In this document: piece by piece, positions 52,794 through 61,249 of the stretch
Layout of the letters: the number at the start of each line of letters is the position of its first letter
How positions within the stretch are numbered: position 1 is the stretch's first letter
NCBI RefSeq assembly: GCF_900102895.1
Contig: NZ_FNGD01000001.1
Location: forward strand, 186,001 to 250,000
Length of the DNA stretch: 64,000 nucleotides
Source: Arthrobacter sp. ov407
GTDB lineage: Bacteria > Actinomycetota > Actinomycetes > Actinomycetales > Micrococcaceae
Direction of reading: 5' to 3'
Position numbers and translations under genes: made by a program
Notes under the pieces: model-generated
The model's input: only the letters and a program-made list of their open reading frames with translations
Database searches by the model: none
What the model was told of the DNA's origin: nothing

Positions 52794-53560
52794 ATGGGAA
52801 CCGAACGCAACACCGTCGAAGGCCGCACCACCTTCCCACCGGGGAGCCATACGTGGTCTGCAAGTCAAGGAGTGAGCCGGCGCAGGGTGATGCTCGCCGG
52901 CACAGCCGGCGCCGGCATGTGGACCTTAGCGACACTCTCCGCCTGCACCAACACCGGTGGTAGCAGTGCTACTACCAGCGCTGCCGCCACGAGTGCTGCC
53001 GCGAGCGCCGGCGCTGACGAACAACAGTACAAGGACGCGCTGATCAAGGCTCACATAGAGGCCCACCAGTTGTGGAACGACAGGAAGCTGGACGCGTTCA
53101 TCCCGACGTTCGCATCACCCATCCATTACATGGACGTGCCGACCGGCCATGTGGTCAGCGACGCAACAAAGATGACGGAATTTGCCGCCAAGTGGTACAA
53201 GGCCGCCCCCGATGCCAAACTCTCAGGCGCCTACTTTTACACCGGCACCATCGCCGACCAACTGGGGGAATACCCGCATCCTTGGATGTGGCGCTGAAGC
53301 CTGACCTGTGGACCGTGGGCCGGCTGACCTTGGCGGGCACCCAGACCGGCCCCCTCCCCGAAGGACAGCCACCCACGAACAAGCCGTTTAAGCTGGAGCT
53401 CACCGAATTCATCGCCTGGCGCCAAAACCCTCCATCCTCGGAAAGCATTGCCCCGCCGTGGCAGGCAACGGGAGGTGCGATGTATTACGACGCCAACAGC
53501 CTTGCGAAGCAGCTCGGTCTCACCGGAGAGACCGGCCTAGGGAGCCCGGTCGCCGGCTGA
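52794..53560 (+). pseudogene. Frameshifted Tat lipoprotein, SnoaL/NTF2-like
   Basis: The first frame (52794-53297, 167 residues) has a twin-arginine lipoprotein signal SRRRVMLAGTAGAGM...LSAC, a Ser/Ala-rich linker and the start of an NTF2-like polyketide-cyclase fold (AHIEAHQLWNDRKLDAFIPTFASPIHYMDVPTGHVV). It stops at TGA 53295. The fold continues in the -1 frame from about 53275 (DVALKPDLWTVGRLTLAGTQTGPLPEGQPPTNKP) to 53560. A one-base loss near 53270-53283 explains this. No slippery heptamer is present, so programmed shifting is unlikely. It would have been an extracytoplasmic protein of unknown substrate. AGGAGGAAAGG precedes the ATG. It is flanked by two nearly identical terminators. Confidence 0.75.
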
Positions 53561-53587
53561 TCCCCGGCGGCGTCCGCAACATACAAG

Positions 53588-53617
53588 ACCCTCGGAATCC
53601 TCGAGATTCCGGGGGGT
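53588..53617 (+). terminator. Second copy of the tRNA-Met-type terminator
   Basis: ACCCTCGGAATC (53588-53599), loop CTCGA and GATTCCGGGGGGT (53605-53617) are followed by TTTCTGTTTT. It shares about 40 of 45 bases, including flanks, with the terminator at 52637-52671. Confidence 0.85.
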
Positions 53618-53718
53618 TTTCTGTTTTCCGGTCGGCTGTGTGCAGTTCCGCAGCCCGAAGCCGTGACAAGCGGCTCGGTTCACCGTAGCTTTGCCTCACC
53701 TGAGAGATGGGGATATCA

Positions 53719-54519
53719 GTGGACTTTGTTGGATCAATCATGGGCCCGTTCAGATGGCTGGTCTCAGCCGTCATGGTGGGCTTCCATGACGGCCTGAGCG
53801 CCATCGGCATGCCGGCGGCCAGCGGCTGGACGTGGACCCTGTCCATCATCGGGCTCGTGCTGGTGATCCGTGCCGCCCTGATCCCGGTGTTTCTGAAGCA
53901 GGTCAACGCCCAGCGCCGGATGCGGCTGCTGCAGCCTGACCTGAAGGTGCTGCAGGACAAGTACAAGGGCAAGACCGACCAGTTGTCCCGCCAGGCCATG
54001 GTGCAGGAGCAGATGGCCCTGTACAAGAAGCACGGCACCAACCCGTTCTCGGCCTGCCTGCCCATGCTGATCCAGATGCCGTTTTTCTTCGCGCTGTTCC
54101 AGGTTCTCTCGGGCATCAGCACCGCCACCGCCCAGGAGGAGGGCATAGGAGCCATGAGCGCCGAGCAGGTCAAGCAGTTCGATGAATCCACGATCTTCGG
54201 TGCCCCGCTCTCCGCATCCCTGCTGCACGGCGGCGGCGGCAACGAGATGTCGGTGTGGACCCTCTCCATCGTGATGATCCTGGTCATGACGGCGTCGCAG
54301 TTCATCACGCAGAAGCAGATCATGGCCAGGGCCGTGTCTGAGGAGGCCCTGGCCAGCCCGTTCATGGCCCAACAGAAGGTGATTCTCTACAGCCTGCCGG
54401 TCATCTTCGGCGTGGGCGGCATCGTTTTCCCCATCGGGGTCCTGATCTACTGGACCACCACCAACCTTTGGACCATGGGGCAGCAGTTCTTCGTCGTGTG
54501 GGACAGAATGGGTCCATGA
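53719..54519 (+). CDS. yidC: YidC/Oxa1-type membrane insertase, second-copy type
   Basis: This 266-residue inner-membrane insertase has the conserved QLSRQAMVQEQMALYKKHGTNPFSACLPMLIQMPFFFALFQVL block, a first helix near residues 35-55, and three later helices. It lacks the C-terminal basic tail and the usual rnpA/yidD neighbours, so it is probably an accessory YidC rather than the chromosomal-origin copy. GTG 53719 has GGGGAT six bases upstream; ATG 53707 would add four residues. It is joined by ATGA to the next gene. Confidence 0.88.
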   Translation: MDFVGSIMGPFRWLVSAVMVGFHDGLSAIGMPAASGWTWTLSIIGLVLVIRAALIPVFLKQVNAQRRMRLLQPDLKVLQDKYKGKTDQLSRQAMVQEQMALYKKHGTNPFSACLPMLIQMPFFFALFQVLSGISTATAQEEGIGAMSAEQVKQFDESTIFGAPLSASLLHGGGGNEMSVWTLSIVMILVMTASQFITQKQIMARAVSEEALASPFMAQQKVILYSLPVIFGVGGIVFPIGVLIYWTTTNLWTMGQQFFVVWDRMGP

Positions 54520-55175
54520 CGCGAATCGCAATCATCGGCGGCCACGGCAAGGTGGCTTTGGAACTGTCCAGGATCCTCACGGCGGACGGGCAGGAGGTCA
54601 CCTCCTTCATCCGCAACCCGGACCACGCGGCCGACGTGGCGGCTACCGGCGCCACGCCGTCGCTTCTGGACGTGGAGAAGGCGACGACGGCGCAGATCGC
54701 CGATGCCCTGCGGCACCACGACGCCCTGGTGTGGTCTGCCGGGGCCGGCGGGGGCAGCCCCGAACGGACCTACGCCGTGGACCGGGACGCCGCGATCCGT
54801 TCGATGGACGCCGCGGCGGAAGCAGGTGTCAGCAGGTACGTCATGGTTTCCTACTTCGGCGCCGGCCCGGACCACGGGGTCCCCGCAGACAACGGCTTCT
54901 TCGCTTACGCTGACGCGAAGGCCGCAGCGGATGCCTACTTGCGCGGCTCAGGCCTTGACTGGACCATCCTGGGACCCGGGGCCCTCACGAACGGACCCGG
55001 CAACGGGATGATCGACGTCGACCCCGCCGATACGTCGGACGGTACCGAAACCGCCCGCGCCAACGTCGCCCTGGTGGCGGCGGCGGTGCTGGGCCTGCCG
55101 CAGACCGCGGGCCGGACAATCGAGTTCCGGGACGGAACCCTGCCGCTCGCCGCAGCCCTCGAACCCGTGAAATAG
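54516..55175 (+). CDS. NAD(P)-binding SDR-like protein (atypical)
   Basis: This 219-residue protein has the Rossmann start MTRIAIIGGHGKVALELSRIL and an NmrA/YwnB-like body with YVMVSYFGAGPDHG, FFAYADAKAAADAYLRGSGLDWTILGPGALTNGPG. The active-site Tyr/Lys (YADAKAAAD) is kept. It belongs to the atypical SDR group often annotated as NAD(P)H-binding. Its ATG overlaps the yidC stop (ATGA), so the pair is co-translated, although no functional link between them is known. Confidence 0.87.
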   Translation: MTRIAIIGGHGKVALELSRILTADGQEVTSFIRNPDHAADVAATGATPSLLDVEKATTAQIADALRHHDALVWSAGAGGGSPERTYAVDRDAAIRSMDAAAEAGVSRYVMVSYFGAGPDHGVPADNGFFAYADAKAAADAYLRGSGLDWTILGPGALTNGPGNGMIDVDPADTSDGTETARANVALVAAAVLGLPQTAGRTIEFRDGTLPLAAALEPVK

Positions 55176-55187
55176 ACCCGGCAGATA

Positions 55188-55226
55188 GTCCCGTGGGCTA
55201 GAGCCCAGCTTCCGTGCCCATGGGAC
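55188..55226. terminator. Bidirectional terminator
   Basis: GTCCCGTGGGC (55188-55198) and GCCCATGGGAC (55216-55226) pair with one mismatch. It lies between two convergent genes. Confidence 0.65.
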
Positions 55227-55227
55227 G

Positions 55228-58083
55228 TCACTTCCGGACGACCTTCACTCCCGTCGCGGAGTAGATCATGGAGCCGCCTTGGAACGGCACCGTCCGGTAG
55301 CCGTTGTAGGCGACAGCGGCAGCGAGCGGGTAGCCCAGTCCGCCGGACTGCCAGCCTGCCAGCCGCCAGGCGTTCCGGTAGGGCTCGCCAATCATGTTCG
55401 CGCCGGTCGCGGCGGTGTAGTAGCTGTTGCCTCGTTCGAAGGGCTGGTAGCAGCCGCCGCCGTACAGGCCGCACTTTTCCGGCCCCGTGGGGTAGCCCAC
55501 TCCCTTTTGGAATCCGGCCGCGCGCCAGGAGTTGAAGTACCGGCTGGTTACGGCGTGAGCGCCGGAGGCGGTGGAGTAGTAGATGTTGGACTTTTCGAAG
55601 GGCTGGTAGCAGCCGCCGCCGTAGAGCCCGCAGGTAGGTGCTCCGATGGGGTAGCCGATGCCCGGCTGGCGTCCGGCTGCCGTCCAGGCGGTGGCGTAGG
55701 CGCCACTCACGGCGTGGGCGCCGGTGGCAGCGGTGTAGTAGACGTTGCCCTTCTGGAACGACTGGGAACAGCCGCCGCCGGAGAGCCCGCAGACGGGGTC
55801 GCCGGTCGGGTACCCGATACCGGGCTGCCAGCCGGCTTCCCGCCAGGCATTCCAGTAGGCGCCGGTGACCGCGTGGGCGCCCGAGGCGGTGGAGTAGTAG
55901 ATGTTCCCCTTCTGGAAGGGCTGGAAGCAGCCGCCGCCGTAAAGCCCGCACGCTGGTGCGCCGGTCGGGTAGCCCATGCCCGGCTGGCGTCCGGCTGCCG
56001 TCCAGGCGGTGGCGTAGGCGCCGCTCACGGCGTGGGCGCCGGTGGCTGCGGTGTAGTAGACGTTGCCCTTCTGGAACGACTGGGAACAGCCGCCGCCGGA
56101 GAGCCCGCAGACGGGGTCGCCGGTCGGGTAGCCGATACCCGGCTGCCAGCCGGCTGCCTTCCACGCGTTCCAGTAGGCGCCGGCGACCGCGTGGGCGCCC
56201 GAAGCGGTGGAGTAGTAGATGTTCCCCTTCTGGAAGGGCTGGAAGCAGCCGCCGCCGTACAGCCCGCAGCTGGGTGCTCCAGTGGGGTAGCCGATGCCCG
56301 GCTGCCAGCCGGCGTCCCGCCAGGCATTCCAATAGACGCCGACGACGGCGTGGGCGCCCGAAGCGGTGGAATAATAGATGTTTCCCTTTTGGAAGGGCTG
56401 GTAGCAGCCTCCGCCGTACAGCCCGCAGCTCTCGGCGCCGGTGGGGTAGCCGATGCCCTGCTGCCAGCCGGCGTCCTTCCAGCCGGACATGTAGGCGGTC
56501 TTGACCGCGTAGGTGCCAACGCCCGGGGTGCTGTAAACTACGCCGCGCTGGAATGCCTGGTGGCAGGTCGTGGAGGCCGCCGCGCCGTACGGGCAGGTCA
56601 CGTCGCTGGTGCTGTAGCCGAGGCTGGTCTCCCCGCCGGCCTGCAGCCAGGCGTCCCGGAACACCCCGGTCACGGCGTTGGCTGCTGTGATGGTGACGGC
56701 CGCCGCGGTGGCTGAAATCGAATCAATTTTCACCCGGGTGCCGGCATGGGTGCTGAAGGTCTGTCCGGCCTGCCAGGTCTGGCTGGGGTTGTAGTAACCG
56801 GCGAACGGTCGTGAATCCGGCAGCAGAACAAGCGAGTACGCCCCCAGCGGCTGGACAATCTTGACGCCGCTGTTCAGGTTCACGGCCTTGGCAGTGTCGT
56901 ATCCGACGGGCAGCCGCAACTCAAGGAAATAGACTTCGCCGCTCACCGGATCGGTAAACTTCACGGCGCGCCTGGCATCGGTGCCCGCCCACGCCTTCAG
57001 GGTGAATTTCTTCACGTCTTTGAGGACCCCTGCGTCAAGGATTTCGTCGCCGCGGCCGAACCCTCCATAGGTCCAAAGAGTCGAGCTGATGGCGGGTCGG
57101 GTGCTCTGGGAGACGCCCATCAGGTCCAGGCTGTCGCCGTATTCGCGGATGCTGCAGCTGGAATCGGCGAAGGTCCCGTCCGCCTTGGTGGCGACGTCCT
57201 GCGCTCCACTTCCACACTGAAGGCTCTGGGCGTGGTTGAGCCCCAGAACGTGTCCGAATTCGTGCGTCAGCACGCTGTTGGTCAGGGCACCCGGGAGCGG
57301 CATTATGACCTTTCCACTGGTGCCGTTGTAGCTCCAGCCCGCCCCGTAGGCGCCGTCGGACAGGGGTGCGGGAGTCGAGACGAACACAACGAGGGCGGTG
57401 TAGGGGCTGGGAGTCCACCCGAGTTCTCCGGCAATAGTGTTCATCATGTCCGGATAACGCTGCGTCGAGGTGGCCTTGCTGGTGCGGCTCTCCACCTTGG
57501 TCACGGTCATCGACAACCGGTCGTTGGACATGGTCTTCCAGTAGCTACTGGTGGTGGTGATGGCAGCCTGTGCTGTCGCTTGCGAGATGGTTGCCTTCTT
57601 GTCGGCCAACTGGACCAGGGCCAGGCGTACTTTAATGTCGCCGGAGCGGGCAAGCGAGTAGGACTCAGTGGAGAGCGACGTCGCCGCGGCGCCCGCGGGC
57701 GCACCCTTCTTGCCGACCGGGGGCGGGTTCTCAAACGTGTGCGCAATGAACGGCTCGTCGGAGCCTTCCACGGGGAGCGACTCAACGGTCGTGAGGGACG
57801 GGCTGGCGCCGGCAGTGGAAGAGGGGCTCGGCGTCGGCTGGACGGCGTCCGCGCCGGGGGCCGGGGCTTCCGGGGTGGGTGGCGCCGTCGGCGTTGCCGC
57901 CGGAGCGGCGGTGGCCGTCGCGGAAGCCGTGGCTGTGGCCGGGGCGGTCGCGGTGGCGGTGGCGACAGGTGTCGGCGACTGCTCAGCGTGGGCTGGCGCC
58001 GTGCCGGTGGCTGGGACCGAAGCCAAAGCAAGGACAAGCGCGGCAAACAACGCAGTCTTCATCCGTAGAGAGTTCACGTTCAT
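55228..58083 (-). CDS. Secreted zinc metalloprotease with LGFP repeats
   Basis: The protein has 951 residues. The signal peptide is about 1-33 (ending AHA), followed by an Ala/Thr/Pro-rich linker (34-100). A metalloprotease domain (about 145-440) has HEFGHVLGLNH at 274-284, the extended metzincin zinc motif. From about residue 490 there are nine LGFP-type repeats of about 53 residues with GIGYPTG, CGLYGGGC and FQKGNIYYS. The LGFP modules should tie it to the cell wall or its glycans. Repeats 3-4 and 5-6 are near-identical pairs, so the DNA has a 318-bp higher-order duplication. ATG 58083 is used; ATG 58062 is an alternative. Confidence 0.88.
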   Translation of the reverse strand: MNVNSLRMKTALFAALVLALASVPATGTAPAHAEQSPTPVATATATAPATATASATATAAPAATPTAPPTPEAPAPGADAVQPTPSPSSTAGASPSLTTVESLPVEGSDEPFIAHTFENPPPVGKKGAPAGAAATSLSTESYSLARSGDIKVRLALVQLADKKATISQATAQAAITTTSSYWKTMSNDRLSMTVTKVESRTSKATSTQRYPDMMNTIAGELGWTPSPYTALVVFVSTPAPLSDGAYGAGWSYNGTSGKVIMPLPGALTNSVLTHEFGHVLGLNHAQSLQCGSGAQDVATKADGTFADSSCSIREYGDSLDLMGVSQSTRPAISSTLWTYGGFGRGDEILDAGVLKDVKKFTLKAWAGTDARRAVKFTDPVSGEVYFLELRLPVGYDTAKAVNLNSGVKIVQPLGAYSLVLLPDSRPFAGYYNPSQTWQAGQTFSTHAGTRVKIDSISATAAAVTITAANAVTGVFRDAWLQAGGETSLGYSTSDVTCPYGAAASTTCHQAFQRGVVYSTPGVGTYAVKTAYMSGWKDAGWQQGIGYPTGAESCGLYGGGCYQPFQKGNIYYSTASGAHAVVGVYWNAWRDAGWQPGIGYPTGAPSCGLYGGGCFQPFQKGNIYYSTASGAHAVAGAYWNAWKAAGWQPGIGYPTGDPVCGLSGGGCSQSFQKGNVYYTAATGAHAVSGAYATAWTAAGRQPGMGYPTGAPACGLYGGGCFQPFQKGNIYYSTASGAHAVTGAYWNAWREAGWQPGIGYPTGDPVCGLSGGGCSQSFQKGNVYYTAATGAHAVSGAYATAWTAAGRQPGIGYPIGAPTCGLYGGGCYQPFEKSNIYYSTASGAHAVTSRYFNSWRAAGFQKGVGYPTGPEKCGLYGGGCYQPFERGNSYYTAATGANMIGEPYRNAWRLAGWQSGGLGYPLAAAVAYNGYRTVPFQGGSMIYSATGVKVVRK
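55300..56620. repeat. 159-bp LGFP-coding tandem repeat array
   Basis: There are about eight to nine units of 159 bp. The clearest identical blocks lie 318 bp apart (GACGTTGCCCTTCTGGAACG at 55741 and 56059), which shows duplication of a two-unit block. Arrays like this are prone to recombination and assembly error. Confidence 0.9.
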
Positions 58084-58257
58084 CTTTCATGAGACCGCCG
58101 TCCTGCCGACGGGTCAGCTGAACGGCCGCAAGAGACCAAAGTGTGGCCAGTCTACGGATGGCAGGCCGCAATACCGGGGAACCTGCGCCAAACTTGCGAC
58201 TTGGGTATCAGATCGTTGCCGAATCTTGAGCAACGGCCGGCGGTGCCCGGCAAGCCC

Positions 58258-59439
58258 TCAGCCGGCCAGTTCGAGTTCCAGCGCATTGGCCTCGACGTAG
58301 TCCAGCGCATGCCGGATGGCGCCCGCGGTGACGATCTTGTCGCCCAGCGGCGAGACCGTCACGCGCGGCGGGGTGGCGGTAAAGCGGGGGAGCCGCGCTG
58401 TGATGCCCGGCAGGAGGGCACCGGCGGACTCGGCGACGGCGCCGCCGATCACCACCTGCTCGGGGTTGATCAGGCTCGCGATCGAGGCGATGACACGCGC
58501 CATGCGCTCCGAAATCCGGTCCAGGATTGCCAATGCCGCCGTATCTCCCGCCGCCGCGTCCTCGAAGACGCGTGGCGCGCTGGCAGGACCGCCCGCGGAG
58601 GGTCCGCCGCCTGCCGCGGACCACTGCCGCACCAGGGCCGCAATGCCGTCGCTGGAGCCAACGCCCTCCACCATGTCCAGATAGCCCATTTCGCCGGCGG
58701 CCCCGCCGCGGCCGTGGAGCAGGCGCCCGGATTCCATCACCCCGGCGCCCAGGCGTTCGCCCGCCAGGAGCACCACCAGATCGTCCACGCCCGCTCCCGA
58801 TCCGCGCCAGCGCTCACCGAGCGCTGCCAGGTTGGCGTCGTTTTCCAGGAGCACCGTCCAGCCGTGCAGCTCCTTCAGCGCAGAGCGGAGCCCGACGTCG
58901 AACAGGCTCCAGAACGGCTGCGTCACGAGCACGTTGCCGTCGCGGTCCACCGGCGCGGCGACGCCCGCGCCGACGGCCAGGACCCTGCCCGGGTCCGCTC
59001 CCGCGGCTTCCAGCGCCTCGCGGCAGGCGTGATCGATGACGCCGATCCGCTCCTGCGCAGGGATGTCCGCCGCGCGGAAGCTCCGGCTGGACCGGCCAAT
59101 CACAGTGCCGCGGAGGTCGGCCACGGCAGCGGTGGTGGTTGCGGCGCCGATGTCGAGGCCCAGCACGAAGCCTGCCTCCCGGTTGAAGGCAAACCGGCGG
59201 GCCGGGCGGCCCTTCCTCGGAACGGGGGGCATGCCGTGCCCAGCGCGGGGCTGGTCCAGCTCCACGATCCAGCCCCGGCCGATCAGGTCCTCGCAGACGG
59301 CAATCACCGAGGCCCGGGTGAGTCCGGTCAGGGCCATGAGCTCGGTTCCGGTGGCGACGTCGGCGCCGCGGAGGTGGCGCAGCACGGCCTGGGCGTTGAC
59401 GCGGCGCAACATCTGCGGCGTGGCGGCGGCGTGCGGCAT
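58258..59439 (-). CDS. ROK family transcriptional repressor
   Basis: The protein has 393 residues. The N-terminal winged helix (about 5-65) has RRVNAQAVLRHLRGADVATGTELMALTGLTRASVIAVCEDLIGRGW. The ROK sugar-kinase-like domain follows with VLGLDIGAATTTAAVADLRG, GAGVAAPVDRDG and ENDANLAALGERWRG. The zinc-binding cysteine cluster of many ROK proteins is not evident. It diverges from an alpha-glucosidase/aldo-keto reductase pair, so it probably represses them until a sugar binds. ATG 59439 or GTG 59442 can start it; AGAGG lies upstream. Confidence 0.88.
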   Translation of the reverse strand: MPHAAATPQMLRRVNAQAVLRHLRGADVATGTELMALTGLTRASVIAVCEDLIGRGWIVELDQPRAGHGMPPVPRKGRPARRFAFNREAGFVLGLDIGAATTTAAVADLRGTVIGRSSRSFRAADIPAQERIGVIDHACREALEAAGADPGRVLAVGAGVAAPVDRDGNVLVTQPFWSLFDVGLRSALKELHGWTVLLENDANLAALGERWRGSGAGVDDLVVLLAGERLGAGVMESGRLLHGRGGAAGEMGYLDMVEGVGSSDGIAALVRQWSAAGGGPSAGGPASAPRVFEDAAAGDTAALAILDRISERMARVIASIASLINPEQVVIGGAVAESAGALLPGITARLPRFTATPPRVTVSPLGDKIVTAGAIRHALDYVEANALELELAG

Positions 59440-59488
59440 CACTTCTTGACCTCTTCTGTTCCCGGACCCATAATTGTTCAGGCAATAT

Positions 59489-59507
59489 ATTTAGCTTGTA
59501 TCTAAAT
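59489..59507. promoter_or_regulatory. Candidate ROK operator
   Basis: ATTTAG (59489-59494), seven bases and CTAAAT (59502-59507) form an inverted repeat in an AT-rich island between the divergent genes. A second small pair ATTG/CAAT lies just before it. The form resembles XylR/NagC-type sites, which is inference only. Confidence 0.5.
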
Positions 59508-59542
59508 TATCAGAAGCCCTCCCAGACCCGAAGGAACCTCCT

Positions 59543-61249
59543 TTGACCAACACCGCCACGCTGGCAACCCTGTCCGGTTCCGACCTCGCCGCCGACCCCA
59601 ACTGGTGGCGCCAGGCATCGGTGTACCAGATCTACCCGCGGAGCTTTTCCGACTCCAACGGTGACGGCCTGGGCGATATCAAGGGCATCACCGCCAAGGT
59701 GCCGTACCTGTTGGAACTCGGGATCGATGCCGTCTGGCTCTCCCCGTTCTACCCCTCGGCGCTGGCCGACGGCGGCTACGACGTCGACGACTACCGCGAT
59801 GTGGACCCCAAGCTCGGCACCCTGGCGGACTTCGACGAGATGTCCGCCGCGCTGCACGCTGCCGGCATCAAGCTCATCGCCGACATCGTCCCCAACCACT
59901 CCTCGAACCGCCACGAATGGTTCCAGGAGGCCTTGGCCTCCCCGCGCGGATCCGCCGCCCGCGAGCGCTACATCTTCCGCGACGGTCTCGGCGAAAACGG
60001 CGAGCTCCCGCCCTCGGACTGGGAGTCCGTCTTCGGCGGCCCCGCATGGGAGCGCATCACCGAGCCCGACGGCACGCCCGGCCAGTGGTACATGCACATC
60101 TTCGCCAAGGAACAGCCGGACCTGAACTGGGCCAGCCGCGAAATCCGCGACGACTTCCTCAAGACGCTCCGCTTCTGGTCCGACCGCGGCGTGGACGGCT
60201 TCCGCGTCGACGTCGCCCACGCGCTGACCAAGGACCTCACCGAGCCGCTCATCTCCAAGGTGGAGCTCAGCGCCGCCAACACGGGCACGGACGGATTCCC
60301 GGATGGCTCGCACCCGTTCTGGGACCGCGACGAAGTCCACGAGATCTACGCCGAATGGCGCGAGGTATTCAACGAGTACAACCCGCCGCGCACCGCCGTC
60401 GCCGAGGCGTGGGTGCACGCCACCCGCCGCGCCCGCTACGCAAGCCCGGAGGGCCTGGGCCAGGCGTTCAACTTCGATCTCCTGCAGGCCGACTTCGACG
60501 CCGGCGAGTTCCGTGAAATCATCGCCCGGAACCTCGCCGAGGCCACGGAATCCGGGGCCTCCTCCACCTGGGTCTTCTCCAACCACGACGTCGTCCGCCA
60601 CGCCACCCGCTACGGCCTGCCCCAGGGCGGCGGCAAGCACGCCCAGGGCCAGGACGGCAAGGGCTGGCTGCTGGCCGGTGCCCCTGTCGAAGAGCTCGAC
60701 GTCGAACTCGGCCTGCGCCGGGCCCGCGCCGCCACCTTGCTGATGCTGGCCCTGCCGGGATCGGCCTACCTCTACCAGGGCGAGGAACTGGGGCTGCAGG
60801 AAGTCGCGGAGATCCCGGACGCCGAGCGCCAGGACCCCACCTTCTTCCGGAACAAGGGCGTAGAGATCGGCCGCGACGGCTGCCGCGTGCCGCTGCCGTG
60901 GGCTCCGGACGGCACCTCGTTCGGCTTCGGTGCCGGCGGGTCACACCTGCCGCAGCCGGCCTGGTTCGGCCGCTACGCCGTGGCAGCCCAGGACGGCGTG
61001 GAGGGCTCCACCCTGGAGCTCTACCGCAAGGCCCTGAAACTGCGTCGCGAACTGCAGACCTCGGAGGAACTGCAGTGGCAGGAATCCGGCAGTGCCGACG
61101 TCCTGCGCTTCAGCCGTCCCGGCGGCTGGCAGACGGTGACCAACTTCGGCGACGCACCGGTTGACCTGCCTGCCGGCGAGGTGCTGGTCAGCAGCGGCCC
61201 GCTGGATGGCGGACAGCTCCCGGCAAACACCACCGTCTGGCTGCGGTGA
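59543..61249 (+). CDS. GH13 alpha-glucosidase
   Basis: This 568-residue glycoside hydrolase of family 13 (oligo-1,6-glucosidase/maltase type) has YQIYPRSFSDSNGDGLGDIKGI at the start, the nucleophile Asp223 in GFRVDVAHAL, the acid/base Glu288 in AVAEAW, and Asp349 in FSNHDVVRH. It hydrolyses maltose, isomaltose or sucrose-like substrates; it has no signal peptide, so it acts on imported sugar. TTG 59543 is the start that fits, with AAGGA nearby. It is translationally coupled (GTGA) to the aldo/keto reductase and faces the ROK repressor. Confidence 0.93.
   Translation: MTNTATLATLSGSDLAADPNWWRQASVYQIYPRSFSDSNGDGLGDIKGITAKVPYLLELGIDAVWLSPFYPSALADGGYDVDDYRDVDPKLGTLADFDEMSAALHAAGIKLIADIVPNHSSNRHEWFQEALASPRGSAARERYIFRDGLGENGELPPSDWESVFGGPAWERITEPDGTPGQWYMHIFAKEQPDLNWASREIRDDFLKTLRFWSDRGVDGFRVDVAHALTKDLTEPLISKVELSAANTGTDGFPDGSHPFWDRDEVHEIYAEWREVFNEYNPPRTAVAEAWVHATRRARYASPEGLGQAFNFDLLQADFDAGEFREIIARNLAEATESGASSTWVFSNHDVVRHATRYGLPQGGGKHAQGQDGKGWLLAGAPVEELDVELGLRRARAATLLMLALPGSAYLYQGEELGLQEVAEIPDAERQDPTFFRNKGVEIGRDGCRVPLPWAPDGTSFGFGAGGSHLPQPAWFGRYAVAAQDGVEGSTLELYRKALKLRRELQTSEELQWQESGSADVLRFSRPGGWQTVTNFGDAPVDLPAGEVLVSSGPLDGGQLPANTTVWLR

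Noticed and set aside
53255..53297. Programmed -1 frameshift site
   Set aside because: No X-XXY-YYZ heptamer in the correct phase and no clear downstream pseudoknot were seen.
53072..53560. Separate 162-codon gene starting at 53072
   Set aside because: Its first 68 codons are the wrong-frame shadow of the lipoprotein gene. Only the part after about 53275 continues that protein fold, so a frameshift explains it better.
55300..56620. CRISPR-like regular repeats
   Set aside because: The 159-bp periodicity is in frame and codes for LGFP protein modules. The repeats have no distinct unique spacers and there are no cas genes.
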